From an uncultured Pseudodesulfovibrio sp. (lineage in GTDB: Bacteria > Desulfobacterota > Desulfovibrionia > Desulfovibrionales > Desulfovibrionaceae), in NCBI RefSeq assembly GCF_963675635.1, contig NZ_OY776488.1, forward strand, positions 310,001-374,000: a stretch of DNA of 64,000 nt, read 5' to 3'. Shown here piece by piece: positions 16,791 to 24,299 of this stretch; position 1 is the first letter of the stretch; every line of letters begins with the position of its first letter. The notes beneath the pieces were generated by a model. It worked only from the letters and a program-made list of their open reading frames with translations. It was not told where the DNA came from and ran no database searches. A program made the translations under genes and the position numbers.

Positions 16791-16876
16791 GCGTTGCGGC
16801 TACCATGTCTGGGGGCGAAACGGCAAGGGGAATGTCTCAGGGAGAGACGTTTGTGCAGACAATAGTTTCGTGCAAA

Positions 16877-16905
16877 GTACCCTCCGGCATATGCCCGGAG
16901 GGTAC
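16877..16905 (-). terminator. Terminator-like hairpin after the response regulator
   Basis: A perfect 11-bp stem (GTACCCTCCGG paired with CCGGAGGGTAC) with a 7-base loop. On the minus strand it follows the response regulator stop by about 30 bases. Only three T residues follow, so termination may be weak or incomplete. Confidence 0.5.
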
Positions 16906-16935
16906 CTGTAACAGAATAAAAAAATGTGCTTCTGA

Positions 16936-17307
16936 TTACATTCCGGCTTTATTGAGGGCCATGCGGACTTTGTCTTTCAGTTCAGAAAGGTCCACGGATT
17001 TGACCACATAGTAATCAGCAGCAATCGATTTAAGGTCATGTTGAAAAGAGTCATATGCCGTGGAAAGGATGACCGGAATTTGCAAGTCTTTGGTCCTAAT
17101 TTCCTGCAAGAGGTCAAGGCCGGAGCGGCTGACACCAAGTTTGATATCCAGAATGACGATGGTCGGGGTTTCTCGTTCCATCACGTCGAGGATGTCCTCT
17201 TCGCCGTCTGAGGTGGCAACTGTGTATCCATCAGCTTCCAGTTCTTCCCTGTAAAGCATACGGATATGTTTTTCATCATCAACAACGAGAATCTTCGGTT
17301 GGCTCAT
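16936..17307 (-). CDS. Single-domain response regulator (receiver only)
   Basis: A 123-residue CheY-like receiver with no output domain. The acidic pair is VVDDE (residues 8-12), the phosphorylation site is D54 in VILDIKL, and the conserved Thr/Ser and Lys follow in LSTAYDSF and YVVKSVDL. Without an effector domain it probably acts by protein contact or phosphotransfer. An AAGGAGG site sits 5 bases before the ATG. It is isolated from any kinase gene, and the closest orphan kinase is at 10946-12127. A promoter of its own is expected in the divergent region 17308-17542. Confidence 0.92.
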   Translation of the reverse strand: MSQPKILVVDDEKHIRMLYREELEADGYTVATSDGEEDILDVMERETPTIVILDIKLGVSRSGLDLLQEIRTKDLQIPVILSTAYDSFQHDLKSIAADYYVVKSVDLSELKDKVRMALNKAGM

Positions 17308-17542
17308 GAAATCCTCCTTGGGATTCTTCCCTTGAGGACAACATACGCGAATCCACTCTTTTGGGTCAACAGGGGTTTTGTCTTTTCATTTAAATTCTAA
17401 CATGCGGCTGTGTCTCCCCGGAGTGACTGCATTTACCATTCAATTCCCCTACGGAACAGGGGGCTTGAACAGGACCGGCTTCCTCTGTAGGGTCCACCCG
17501 AACCGTTGGCCATCAAAGCGACCGACGGAAAAGGAGACATCT

Positions 17543-17740
17543 ATGATAACGGTTAATCTTGAACCGGACGGAGAGCAGATCGAGATGCACAATACGCGCT
17601 CGGTTGTTGCTGTGCTGAATAAATTGAAGCTCCGTTCAACCATGGCTATCGTCGCGCGTAATGGAGAGTTGCTCACTCCGGACCGTATGTTGGATAACGG
17701 CGATACACTTATGGTCCGCAAAGTTACGTCCGCAGGGTAA
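17543..17740 (+). CDS. MoaD/ThiS-like sulfur carrier protein (TtuB-like)
   Basis: A 65-residue ubiquitin-like fold protein expected to carry sulfur as a C-terminal thiocarboxylate. The sequence TRSVVAVLNKLKL, then RNGELLTPDRMLDNGDTLMV matches the beta-grasp pattern of TtuB/ThiS proteins. The stop comes 9 bases before a TtuA-like gene, which suggests a two-gene 2-thiouridine module. The C-terminus is Ser-Ala-Gly rather than the usual Gly-Gly, so the penultimate glycine is replaced by alanine. The ATG is preceded by AAGGAG. The 230-base leader has one small hairpin and no recognised riboswitch. Confidence 0.8.
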   Translation: MITVNLEPDGEQIEMHNTRSVVAVLNKLKLRSTMAIVARNGELLTPDRMLDNGDTLMVRKVTSAG

Positions 17741-17749
17741 GGGTATAAT

Positions 17750-18667
17750 ATGAAATGTATCCGCTGTAAAAAAACAGCCTGTGTCGCATTGCCCAGCCAT
17801 CATTCCGGGTTCTGCAAGGATTGCTTTCCGCTTTTCTTTACCAAACAAGTGGAAACCGCCATCCGCCGGGGAAAAATGTTCACCCATGACGAACGAATTC
17901 TCGTGGCGTTGTCGGGTGGTAAGGACTCTCTGGCCCTGATGCTCGAACTGAAGTTGCAGGGCTATGATGTTACCGGGTTGCACATCGACCTTGGTATTCC
18001 CAATTCTTCGGAAAAGGCGCGTCGCAAGGTCGAGGCTTTCTGTGAATTGCATGAATTGAACCTGCGTGTTTTTGAAATGGAGAAATGGGGGCTGCCCATC
18101 CCGGATGTCAAAAAACACGTCAATCGTCCTGTCTGCGCCGTGTGCGGGAAAATGAAACGGCATCATTTCAATCGGATAGCCAGGGAAGAGGGCTTCGATG
18201 TCCTCGCCACCGGTCATAATCTGGACGATGAAGTGGCTCGGCTTTTTGCCAACACCCTGCGTTGGGACACAGCCTACCTGTCCGATCAGGGACCGATTCT
18301 GCCAGCCAGCGACGGTTTTGTGCGCAAGGTCAAACCGTTGTTTCGCTTGAGCGAATTCGAGACCGCCAACTACGCCTTCCTGAAAGGCATTGAAATACAT
18401 TCCGATCCGTGCCCATATGCTTCAGGCGCAAGCTTTACCCATCATAAGGAATTGTGGGGTGAACTGGAATATCGCAGCCCTGGACAGAAGTTCCAATTCT
18501 ATCAGTCTTTCCTTAAAAAGGGGAAACCGGCCTTCGCCAATCTGGAGAAGGAGATCGGAGATGAACTCAAACCGTGCGATGAATGTGGATCGCCCACCAG
18601 TGCGGAAACATGCTCGGTCTGTCGCATCAAGGCGGCAGTGAAAGCGAGTAAGGAAAAAACCGAGTAG
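17750..18667 (+). CDS. TtuA/TtcA-family tRNA 2-thiolation enzyme
   Basis: A 305-residue ATP-pyrophosphatase that activates a tRNA uridine for sulfur insertion. The PP-loop SGGKDS is at residues 55-60. An N-terminal zinc site uses C3, C6, C22 and C25, and a C-terminal zinc site uses C276, C279, C288 and C291. A [4Fe-4S] site is predicted from C129, C132 (CAVCGK) and C221 (DPCPYAS), the TtuA pattern. This zinc-FeS-zinc arrangement fits TtuA better than TtcA. It pairs with the sulfur carrier gene directly upstream, the likely sulfur donor. Confidence 0.85.
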   Translation: MKCIRCKKTACVALPSHHSGFCKDCFPLFFTKQVETAIRRGKMFTHDERILVALSGGKDSLALMLELKLQGYDVTGLHIDLGIPNSSEKARRKVEAFCELHELNLRVFEMEKWGLPIPDVKKHVNRPVCAVCGKMKRHHFNRIAREEGFDVLATGHNLDDEVARLFANTLRWDTAYLSDQGPILPASDGFVRKVKPLFRLSEFETANYAFLKGIEIHSDPCPYASGASFTHHKELWGELEYRSPGQKFQFYQSFLKKGKPAFANLEKEIGDELKPCDECGSPTSAETCSVCRIKAAVKASKEKTE

Positions 18668-18671
18668 ATTC

Positions 18672-19691
18672 ATGCCCACACCGAAGATCTCCGTGACCAT
18701 GCCCTGCTACAACTGCGGGGAGACTGTGCACAAGGCTCTCGATAGTCTGCTCGGTCAGACGTGTGGGGATTTCGAGGTGGTGGTCGTGAACGACGGGAGT
18801 TTCGACAATACAGCGGGAATCCTGGCCGAATATGCGCGCCGGGATTCCCGTATTCGCATTCTTTCCATTGAGCATGGTGGCGTGGTTGCGGCGGCGAATG
18901 CGGCCATCAAAGCGGCTCGTGGCCGCTATATTGCACGTATGGATGCGGATGATGAGTCTCTGCCTGGTCGACTGGAGGCCCAATCCAGGTTGCTGGATGA
19001 CAGTCCTGACATCGGACTGGTGGGCTGCCGTATCCGTTTCGGTGGTTGCCGGGAATCCTGTGCGGGATACGCTCATTATGTGGATTGGACCAATACGGTC
19101 GTCTCGCACGAAGCCATCAGCCTGAATAGATTTGTCGAGTTTCCAGTACCTAATCCATCCATAATGTACCGGCGGGAATGTGTGAACGAACATGGCATGT
19201 ACCGTGATGGCGATTTCCCCGAAGATTATGAGTTGTTGCTGCGGTGGCTTGAAGCGGGTGTCCGCATGGAGAAAGTGGACGAGGAACTGCTGGTCTGGAA
19301 TGATCCGCCCACTCGGTTGTCGCGGAATCACCCGCGGTATGATGTGGATGCATTTTATCGGATCAAGAGCGTGTATCTGGCCCGCTGGCTGGCACGGAAC
19401 AATCCTTTGCACCCCGTGGTTCATATCCTCGGTTCTGGGCGAATAACCCGCAAGCGGGCAGATCTCCTGCTTGCCCATGGTGTGAAATTCGCGGCCTATT
19501 ATGACATTGACCCGCGTAAAATCGGTCATGTCGTTAACGGGGTGTCGGTGGTCGATCGTAATGATATTCCCGGTGCAGGTGAGGCTTTTTGTTTACCGTA
19601 TGTTGGCAGTCGGGGAGCACGGGAGGATATCACCGATTTTCTGTGTGGACGTGGCTATGAATTGGGTCGGGATTTCATACCTGTAGCCTGA
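18672..19691 (+). CDS. Family 2 glycosyltransferase with C-terminal Rossmann-like domain
   Basis: A 339-residue inverting glycosyltransferase of the GT-A fold. The N-terminus has ISVTMPCYNCGETV, then VVVNDGSFDNT and the DXD-type ARMDADDES. The last 90 residues start HILGSGRITRKRADLLLAHG and look like a separate nucleotide-binding-type domain, which is not standard for the family. No membrane helix is visible. The start is 4 bases after the TtuA stop, so it shares that transcript, although a functional link is not evident. Acceptor and donor sugars are unknown. Confidence 0.85.
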   Translation: MPTPKISVTMPCYNCGETVHKALDSLLGQTCGDFEVVVVNDGSFDNTAGILAEYARRDSRIRILSIEHGGVVAAANAAIKAARGRYIARMDADDESLPGRLEAQSRLLDDSPDIGLVGCRIRFGGCRESCAGYAHYVDWTNTVVSHEAISLNRFVEFPVPNPSIMYRRECVNEHGMYRDGDFPEDYELLLRWLEAGVRMEKVDEELLVWNDPPTRLSRNHPRYDVDAFYRIKSVYLARWLARNNPLHPVVHILGSGRITRKRADLLLAHGVKFAAYYDIDPRKIGHVVNGVSVVDRNDIPGAGEAFCLPYVGSRGAREDITDFLCGRGYELGRDFIPVA

Positions 19692-19728
19692 TGTTTTCTT
19701 CTGCCGATCAATCTGGCATGGTCATGCC

Positions 19729-20577
19729 ATGACTGATCAAAATTCCCTCCAGAGTGCGTCTGATTTCAAGCCGAGAAAACCGTGGCTGGCAGGATTGCTT
19801 TCCTTCCTTTTTACGGGGTTGGGCCAGGTATATAATGGGCAATGGAAGAAGGGCGTTGGCTTTTTTGTGGCTGAGTGGGTGTATTCTCTGGCCATGATCC
19901 CGTTTTGGTCAGATTTCGTATCCACGCTGCTGTGTCTCGCCATACTGCTGGGCTTCAATATCTTTGTGGCCGGGGAAGCCTTTGCTTCGGCCAGAATCCT
20001 TCGTGAGTACACGCCTGGCACATGGAATCGGTGGTGGGTGTACGCACTGTGCCTCTGCGTAAGTCTGGCTTCCGGCTTTGCGTTTGAGCCGTTGATGTCT
20101 CAGTCATATGAGACATATAAAGCTCCATCGGCATCCATGTTGCCCACCCTGAAAATTGGTGATCATTTTATGGTGGAAACCTTGGCGGCCGATGACGCTG
20201 TTCAGCGCAGGGATGTAGTGATTTTCCTGTTTCCCAAAGATGAGAGCAAATATTTCGTTAAACGTGTCATCGGTCTTCCCGGTGAAACGGTGGAAATCCG
20301 CCAACGACAGGTGTTCGTCAATGGACAACCTCTTGAAGAGCCTTACGTGCAACACACCAAAATGACTATGGAGCCTCTGCGTGACAATTTTGGACCGCTG
20401 ACGCTTGGTGCGGATGACTATTTTGTTCTCGGTGACAACCGCGACGAGAGTTATGATTCCAGGTGGTGGGGAATTGTCAAGCGACAGAAGATCACGGCCA
20501 AGGCCAAGTATATTTACTTCCCTGGTGGATTCGAGTCGGACGAGTGGAGTGATCGGTTCGGGATGGTAATTCGGTAG
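19729..20577 (+). CDS. lepB: Signal peptidase I with N-terminal TM2-like membrane domain
   Basis: Membrane serine protease that removes signal peptides after Sec export. The catalytic serine is S136 in PSASMLPTL and the general-base lysine is K178 in YFVKRVIGLPGE. The box D region reads LGDNRDESYDSRWWG. Ahead of it, about 110 residues form three or four hydrophobic helices with LGQVYNGQWKKG, a TM2-type motif. This gives 282 residues in all and a different N-terminus from E. coli LepB. It converges with the Ppx/GppA-like gene, with one base between the stop codons. Confidence 0.9.
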   Translation: MTDQNSLQSASDFKPRKPWLAGLLSFLFTGLGQVYNGQWKKGVGFFVAEWVYSLAMIPFWSDFVSTLLCLAILLGFNIFVAGEAFASARILREYTPGTWNRWWVYALCLCVSLASGFAFEPLMSQSYETYKAPSASMLPTLKIGDHFMVETLAADDAVQRRDVVIFLFPKDESKYFVKRVIGLPGETVEIRQRQVFVNGQPLEEPYVQHTKMTMEPLRDNFGPLTLGADDYFVLGDNRDESYDSRWWGIVKRQKITAKAKYIYFPGGFESDEWSDRFGMVIR

Positions 20578-20578
20578 A

Positions 20579-21607
20579 CTACCAGAATTCAGGGGCGGCC
20601 AGCAGGCCGTTTGATTGGTTGATAACCAACGGGTGGACTTCCTTGATGCCAAGGGCATCCATGTATCCCAGTACCAGAATGAGATTGGTCAGACGTGTGG
20701 CGGCGAATTCACTGTCAAAGTCTTCATCGTTTTTGCCTGTCCATTTCTCCAGAGCTTTGGCAACGTCATCGCGCGTGTAAACCGAATCGCGTCTGCCTAT
20801 CTGCTCGGGGATTCCGAAATAATGCACTCCGCCAATGCCGGCTATGATCATGTTGGAATGGCGCAGGCGGGATGTTATGAGCGGGGGGACGGATGTGGCA
20901 GCATGGGTTTTGATATTCGTGAGGGCGGAAGCGGCTTCTTCGGGGCTGACCGGATTAGGAGACGTCGTTGTGGTGATGTCTTTCCCCTGAATGGTGCTGA
21001 TGACGACGTTCTTGAAGGAAACCGAAGACATGGGGTCAATGTAAAAAAGCAGACCGCCGTCCATATGACGGGTTGTCATCTGCATGCTGCCGCCCCCGAT
21101 GTCCCAGACGAGTAACTCTTGAGCTGATGAATCCAACACTTGTCGGACTGCATGATAACTCAGCATGGCTGCCTGCTGTTCGGAGACAATACGGCTAGGA
21201 ATGCCTGTTTCCTCCTTGATGCGGACAAAGTAGGCCCGACCGTTTCTGGCCGACCGGAACACGGCTCCCCCTGCTGCTGAAGACTCTTCGACATGGAGAT
21301 CCGCGGTCACCCGTTTCATTTTTTCCAAAGCCTTGATGCCGGCATCCATGATCTCTCGGCTGAGATTGGAATCGTAAGAACGGGCTATGTCTTCGGCGAA
21401 ATCAACTTTTTCATTCAAAGTCTCAATGACTTCAACAATCTGTCCGGTGGATATGTTGACGTCGGCTATGGTGCATTTGATGACGGCAGAACCGATGTCG
21501 AATGCGGCCCTCCGAACCACTGAGTCCCGTTGGGCAAAGCTGTTTCCGGCATAGGTCAGACAGAGAATGAGGCCCGTCAGCAGGGCAAGTCGAATTGATA
21601 GCCGCAT
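20579..21607 (-). CDS. Exported Ppx/GppA-like phosphatase domain protein
   Basis: A 342-residue protein of the actin-like ATPase/Ppx-GppA fold. The phosphate-1 motif FDIGSAVIKC is near residue 37 and the phosphate-2 motif VWDIGGGSMQMT near 150. Unlike classical Ppx or GppA it starts with a signal peptide (MRLSIRLALLTGLILCLT, cleavage near NSFAQ), so it should lie in the periplasm. The ATG at 21607 has a GGAG site 4 bases upstream. It is shorter than Ppx and lacks the HD domain. Activity on polyphosphate or a nucleotide is not established. Confidence 0.8.
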   Translation of the reverse strand: MRLSIRLALLTGLILCLTYAGNSFAQRDSVVRRAAFDIGSAVIKCTIADVNISTGQIVEVIETLNEKVDFAEDIARSYDSNLSREIMDAGIKALEKMKRVTADLHVEESSAAGGAVFRSARNGRAYFVRIKEETGIPSRIVSEQQAAMLSYHAVRQVLDSSAQELLVWDIGGGSMQMTTRHMDGGLLFYIDPMSSVSFKNVVISTIQGKDITTTTSPNPVSPEEAASALTNIKTHAATSVPPLITSRLRHSNMIIAGIGGVHYFGIPEQIGRRDSVYTRDDVAKALEKWTGKNDEDFDSEFAATRLTNLILVLGYMDALGIKEVHPLVINQSNGLLAAPEFW

Positions 21608-21691
21608 ATTTCTCCAAGTGGAATATTTTTCAATATGGTATGCTATCGGAAAAGGTATCAATTCGCAATAATCGAGAGTCGGTGATTCCGG

Positions 21692-22756
21692 TTATTTCTG
21701 AGTAGACCGGTAGGTTTCTCGGTTTCGTCTGAGTTGGTAATCCCTGACAGCTTTGTTGTGTTCCGACAACGTCTTGCTGAAATAATGGGATCCATCACCT
21801 TTTGCCACGAAATAGAAGAAGTTATGCTTTTCCGGATGGATTGCAGCCATGAGTGCGTCAAGACCGGGTGAGCATATAGGGCCGGGGGGAAGTCCCCGGA
21901 TGACATATGTGTTGTACGGATTGGTTTTGTCCAGAATGTGGCTACGTCGGATGTCACCGTCAAAAGTCGGGCCAAGGCCATAGATGATGGTCGGGTCCGC
22001 CTGGATGAGCATGCGCTTTTTGAGTCGATTATGAAAAACCCCGGATATGCGCTTTCGTTCGGAGGTGTTGCCGGTTTCCTTTTCAATAAGGGAAGCGAGG
22101 GTCACCATTTTGTGCATTTCCTTGAATTCAGGCAAACCGTCGGGCCACGCTTTGGGGGCGTTCCTGAAGAATTCCTTGAGCATTAATTCGACCATGTATC
22201 GGGATTGGTCGCCCTTGGGCGGCGTCAGCAGATAGGTCTCCGGGAAGAGGTACCCTTCGGCGCTTTTCGCTTCTATCCCAAACTTTTGGAGCAATTCAAG
22301 GTCTGTCACCGCCTTGGAGAAATTTTCAAAAGAGCCCAATTGAGCGGACTGGATTTTGTCGGCGGTCTGCCACCATGTCAGGCCTTCACGGATGGAGGCT
22401 TTTTTCATGATGCCGGCCGAAGTGCTTAATTCATGAAGTATCTGTGAAGGAGTCCATCCTGTGGAAAGCTTGAATTGTCCTGCGCGGAGAGAGGCCGTTT
22501 TGCCGGTTCGCTGTGCGAGCTTGAGGAAACGGCGTGTGTCTGTGATCAGGCCGTTTTTTTTGAGGTTGGAAGAGATGGTTGTGAAAATCTCACCGGGTTC
22601 CACGCGAAACAGGATGTCACGTCCGGGAGACTCTGGTGGTACGGTCAGGAATTGGTTTTCAAGCCATGCCTTATGCCAAACATACCCGCCCACTCCGATA
22701 CCTGCCAACAGGAGCAGGCCGAGAATTGATATTATGATTGTCCGCTTTCGAGCCAT
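21692..22756 (-). CDS. mltG: Endolytic murein transglycosylase MltG
   Basis: Inner-membrane lytic transglycosylase that cuts nascent glycan strands and limits their length. Residues 7-27 form the single N-terminal transmembrane anchor. The YceG-like catalytic region contains EGYLFPETYLL (167-177), the catalytic glutamate motif ASLIEKETG (221-229), NRLKKRMLIQADPTIIYGLG and NTYVIRGLPPGPICSPG. The C-terminus ends SHYFSKTLSEHNKAV, the usual close. The 354-residue length is normal. The start overlaps the ruvX 3' end by 25 bases, the common ruvX-mltG pairing. Confidence 0.95.
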   Translation of the reverse strand: MARKRTIIISILGLLLLAGIGVGGYVWHKAWLENQFLTVPPESPGRDILFRVEPGEIFTTISSNLKKNGLITDTRRFLKLAQRTGKTASLRAGQFKLSTGWTPSQILHELSTSAGIMKKASIREGLTWWQTADKIQSAQLGSFENFSKAVTDLELLQKFGIEAKSAEGYLFPETYLLTPPKGDQSRYMVELMLKEFFRNAPKAWPDGLPEFKEMHKMVTLASLIEKETGNTSERKRISGVFHNRLKKRMLIQADPTIIYGLGPTFDGDIRRSHILDKTNPYNTYVIRGLPPGPICSPGLDALMAAIHPEKHNFFYFVAKGDGSHYFSKTLSEHNKAVRDYQLRRNRETYRSTQK

Positions 22757-23145
22757 GAGCGCAGTATGATGACAGCGGCCTGACTGTCCAGGGCCATCTT
22801 TCGTTTTTTGCCGAAGAGTCCTGCGGCGTTGAGTTCTTCTTCGGCTTCTGCCGAGGTCAGCCGTTCATCCATCAAATGGACTGGCTGTTCGATCCGTCGT
22901 TCAAGGCTTTCGGCAAAATTCCGGGCCTGGCGTGTGGTCAGGGTGTCTTCCCCATCCAAAGAAAGAGGGAGGCCGATCACAACAACCTCAATTGCCTCAT
23001 CTTGTATGATTTTGAGCAGTTCGTCAAAGAGGGCGTTTCGCGACGTTCGCACAATGGTCTTGAACGGTGAGACAAGCGTACCTGTTCGGTCGGACACGGC
23101 CAGACCTACACGCTTCAGACCAAAATCAATGCCAAGTGCGCGCAT
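22732..23145 (-). CDS. ruvX: Putative pre-16S rRNA nuclease / Holliday junction resolvase RuvX
   Basis: A 137-residue RNase H-fold protein of the YqgF family, thought to mature the 16S rRNA 5' end. LGIDFGLKRVGLAVS carries the first catalytic aspartate. VIGLPLSLDGE and the DERLTSAEAEEEL region supply the remaining conserved acidic residues, and ALDSQAAVIILRSWLE closes the fold. The ATG starts 1 base after the stop of a 22-codon reading frame with a strong ribosome site, so translation is probably coupled. It overlaps mltG by 25 bases. Confidence 0.93.
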   Translation of the reverse strand: MRALGIDFGLKRVGLAVSDRTGTLVSPFKTIVRTSRNALFDELLKIIQDEAIEVVVIGLPLSLDGEDTLTTRQARNFAESLERRIEQPVHLMDERLTSAEAEEELNAAGLFGKKRKMALDSQAAVIILRSWLESGQS

Positions 23146-23146
23146 G

Positions 23147-23215
23147 TCAGTTTCCGACCCGAATTACATCGGGAGCGGTGTTTACGTGAAGTTGTCTGAT
23201 TGCTTCTTTACTCAT
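23147..23215 (-). CDS. Short 22-residue ORF directly upstream of ruvX
   Basis: The reading frame MSKEAIRQLHVNTAPDVIRV plus two residues starts with an ATG preceded by GGAGG at ideal spacing and ends TGAC-ATG, leaving 1 base before the ruvX start. ruvX has no strong ribosome site of its own, so this small ORF may deliver ribosomes by termination-reinitiation. It follows a terminator hairpin, so it begins the ruvX-mltG unit. No homolog is known to me, and it could be a pure leader. Confidence 0.5.
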   Translation of the reverse strand: MSKEAIRQLHVNTAPDVIRVGN

Positions 23216-23229
23216 TGTGCGCCTCCATT

Positions 23230-23262
23230 AAAAGTCCGCCCATACAAAGCATTTGAGCGGAC
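23230..23262 (-). terminator. Intrinsic terminator after the AEC carrier
   Basis: On the minus strand the stem GTCCGCTCA paired with TGGGCGGAC (one wobble), with an 11-base loop, is followed by TTTT. It separates the lactate dehydrogenase-type/AEC unit from ruvX-mltG. Confidence 0.65.
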
Positions 23263-23283
23263 AATGGTCAACGAAAAACACGG

Positions 23284-24234
23284 TCAACTCAATATTTTGA
23301 ACATAATTGGGATGGTGATGCCGCTGGCCAGGGTGGTCAGGAAAACCATTCGGGAAGCAAGTCCTGCATTGCAGCCGTATGTTTTGGATAACGCCACGGT
23401 GAGTAAAGCTGAAGGCATGGCCGCTTCCAGTACGAGTACGTGCACTTCCCATGTTTCAAGGGTCATGAATATGGTCGGCATCCATATCATGATCGGTTTC
23501 AGGATGAGTTTGTTTGCAGCCACTGCTATACCTGCCAACGCCACGGAGCCGAGTCCTTGGAAATGGAGAAGGACACCGACGAGCAGTGTGACCATCAGTG
23601 TGTTGGCTGCGCCTGTCACGTCAAGAGCCTGCATGATGGTGCCCATGACAGGGCCGTCTGTCGGGAGCTTGAAGGTAGCCCAGAAGAGTCCGGCTACCAC
23701 GGAGATGAAAATGGGGGAACGGAAAAATCCCAGAGCAGCTTTGAAACGAGTTTCAGGGGACGCGCCTTCGCTGCCATAGTAGATGGCTATCATGGTGCCA
23801 AGGGTGAAAAGTGCCGGGCCAACGCCGATTTCAGAAACCATGACAGCTTCGGTCATGGCTCCGGTGTTCCCCGGAAAAACCTGACTGATAAGGGCGTATC
23901 CAAGCAGTGAGGAGCTACCGAAGCCGGACACGAGAATCATTGCCCCGGTGGATGGACGATCCAATCGTAGAGCCTTGGCCGCGATCCAGCCGAGACCAAG
24001 AGCAACGAGTTCGGCCATCAGCATGATGAGCGCGAGCCATGTTTCACTCCACATGATGGAAGTTCGGGCCAGCGAAACAAAAATGAGTGCGGGCAAAGTG
24101 GCGTGCGTGACAAGTTTGGAAAAGATGCTGCCGTGTTCTTCGCGAATGAATCCTTTATGTCGCATGAAGGCCGCGAAACAAATGAGGCCAAGCAGGATCG
24201 CAATGGAGGTAATGAGGCGGGCGTAAATTGTCAT
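23284..24234 (-). CDS. AEC family transporter (auxin efflux carrier-like)
   Basis: A 316-residue inner-membrane carrier with ten predicted helices in two five-helix halves. The first half contains SKLVTHATLPALIFVSL, a proline-kinked helix of the family. The second half has TGAANTLMVTLLVGVL and the terminal AMPSALLTVALSKTYG with the conserved crossover region. Bacterial AEC carriers move organic acids such as malate or malonate. Its position 65 bases downstream of the lactate dehydrogenase-type gene suggests lactate or a related acid, an inference. Its ribosome site is buried in a hairpin, listed separately. Confidence 0.85.
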   Translation of the reverse strand: MTIYARLITSIAILLGLICFAAFMRHKGFIREEHGSIFSKLVTHATLPALIFVSLARTSIMWSETWLALIMLMAELVALGLGWIAAKALRLDRPSTGAMILVSGFGSSSLLGYALISQVFPGNTGAMTEAVMVSEIGVGPALFTLGTMIAIYYGSEGASPETRFKAALGFFRSPIFISVVAGLFWATFKLPTDGPVMGTIMQALDVTGAANTLMVTLLVGVLLHFQGLGSVALAGIAVAANKLILKPIMIWMPTIFMTLETWEVHVLVLEAAMPSALLTVALSKTYGCNAGLASRMVFLTTLASGITIPIMFKILS

Positions 24235-24235
24235 G

Positions 24236-24262
24236 GTAGGCTCCTTTGGGATAGGAGCCTAC
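24236..24262 (-). promoter_or_regulatory. Hairpin that sequesters the AEC ribosome binding site
   Basis: The exact 10-bp stem GTAGGCTCCT paired with AGGAGCCTAC, with a 7-base loop, lies one base before the AEC start codon. The GGAG Shine-Dalgarno sequence is inside the downstream arm, so the folded RNA would hide it. No T tract follows. It may act as a translational switch or stabilise an mRNA end. Confidence 0.6.
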
Positions 24263-24299
24263 CTCGACAAATATTTTCGGTCAAATTCGAACCGGGATA

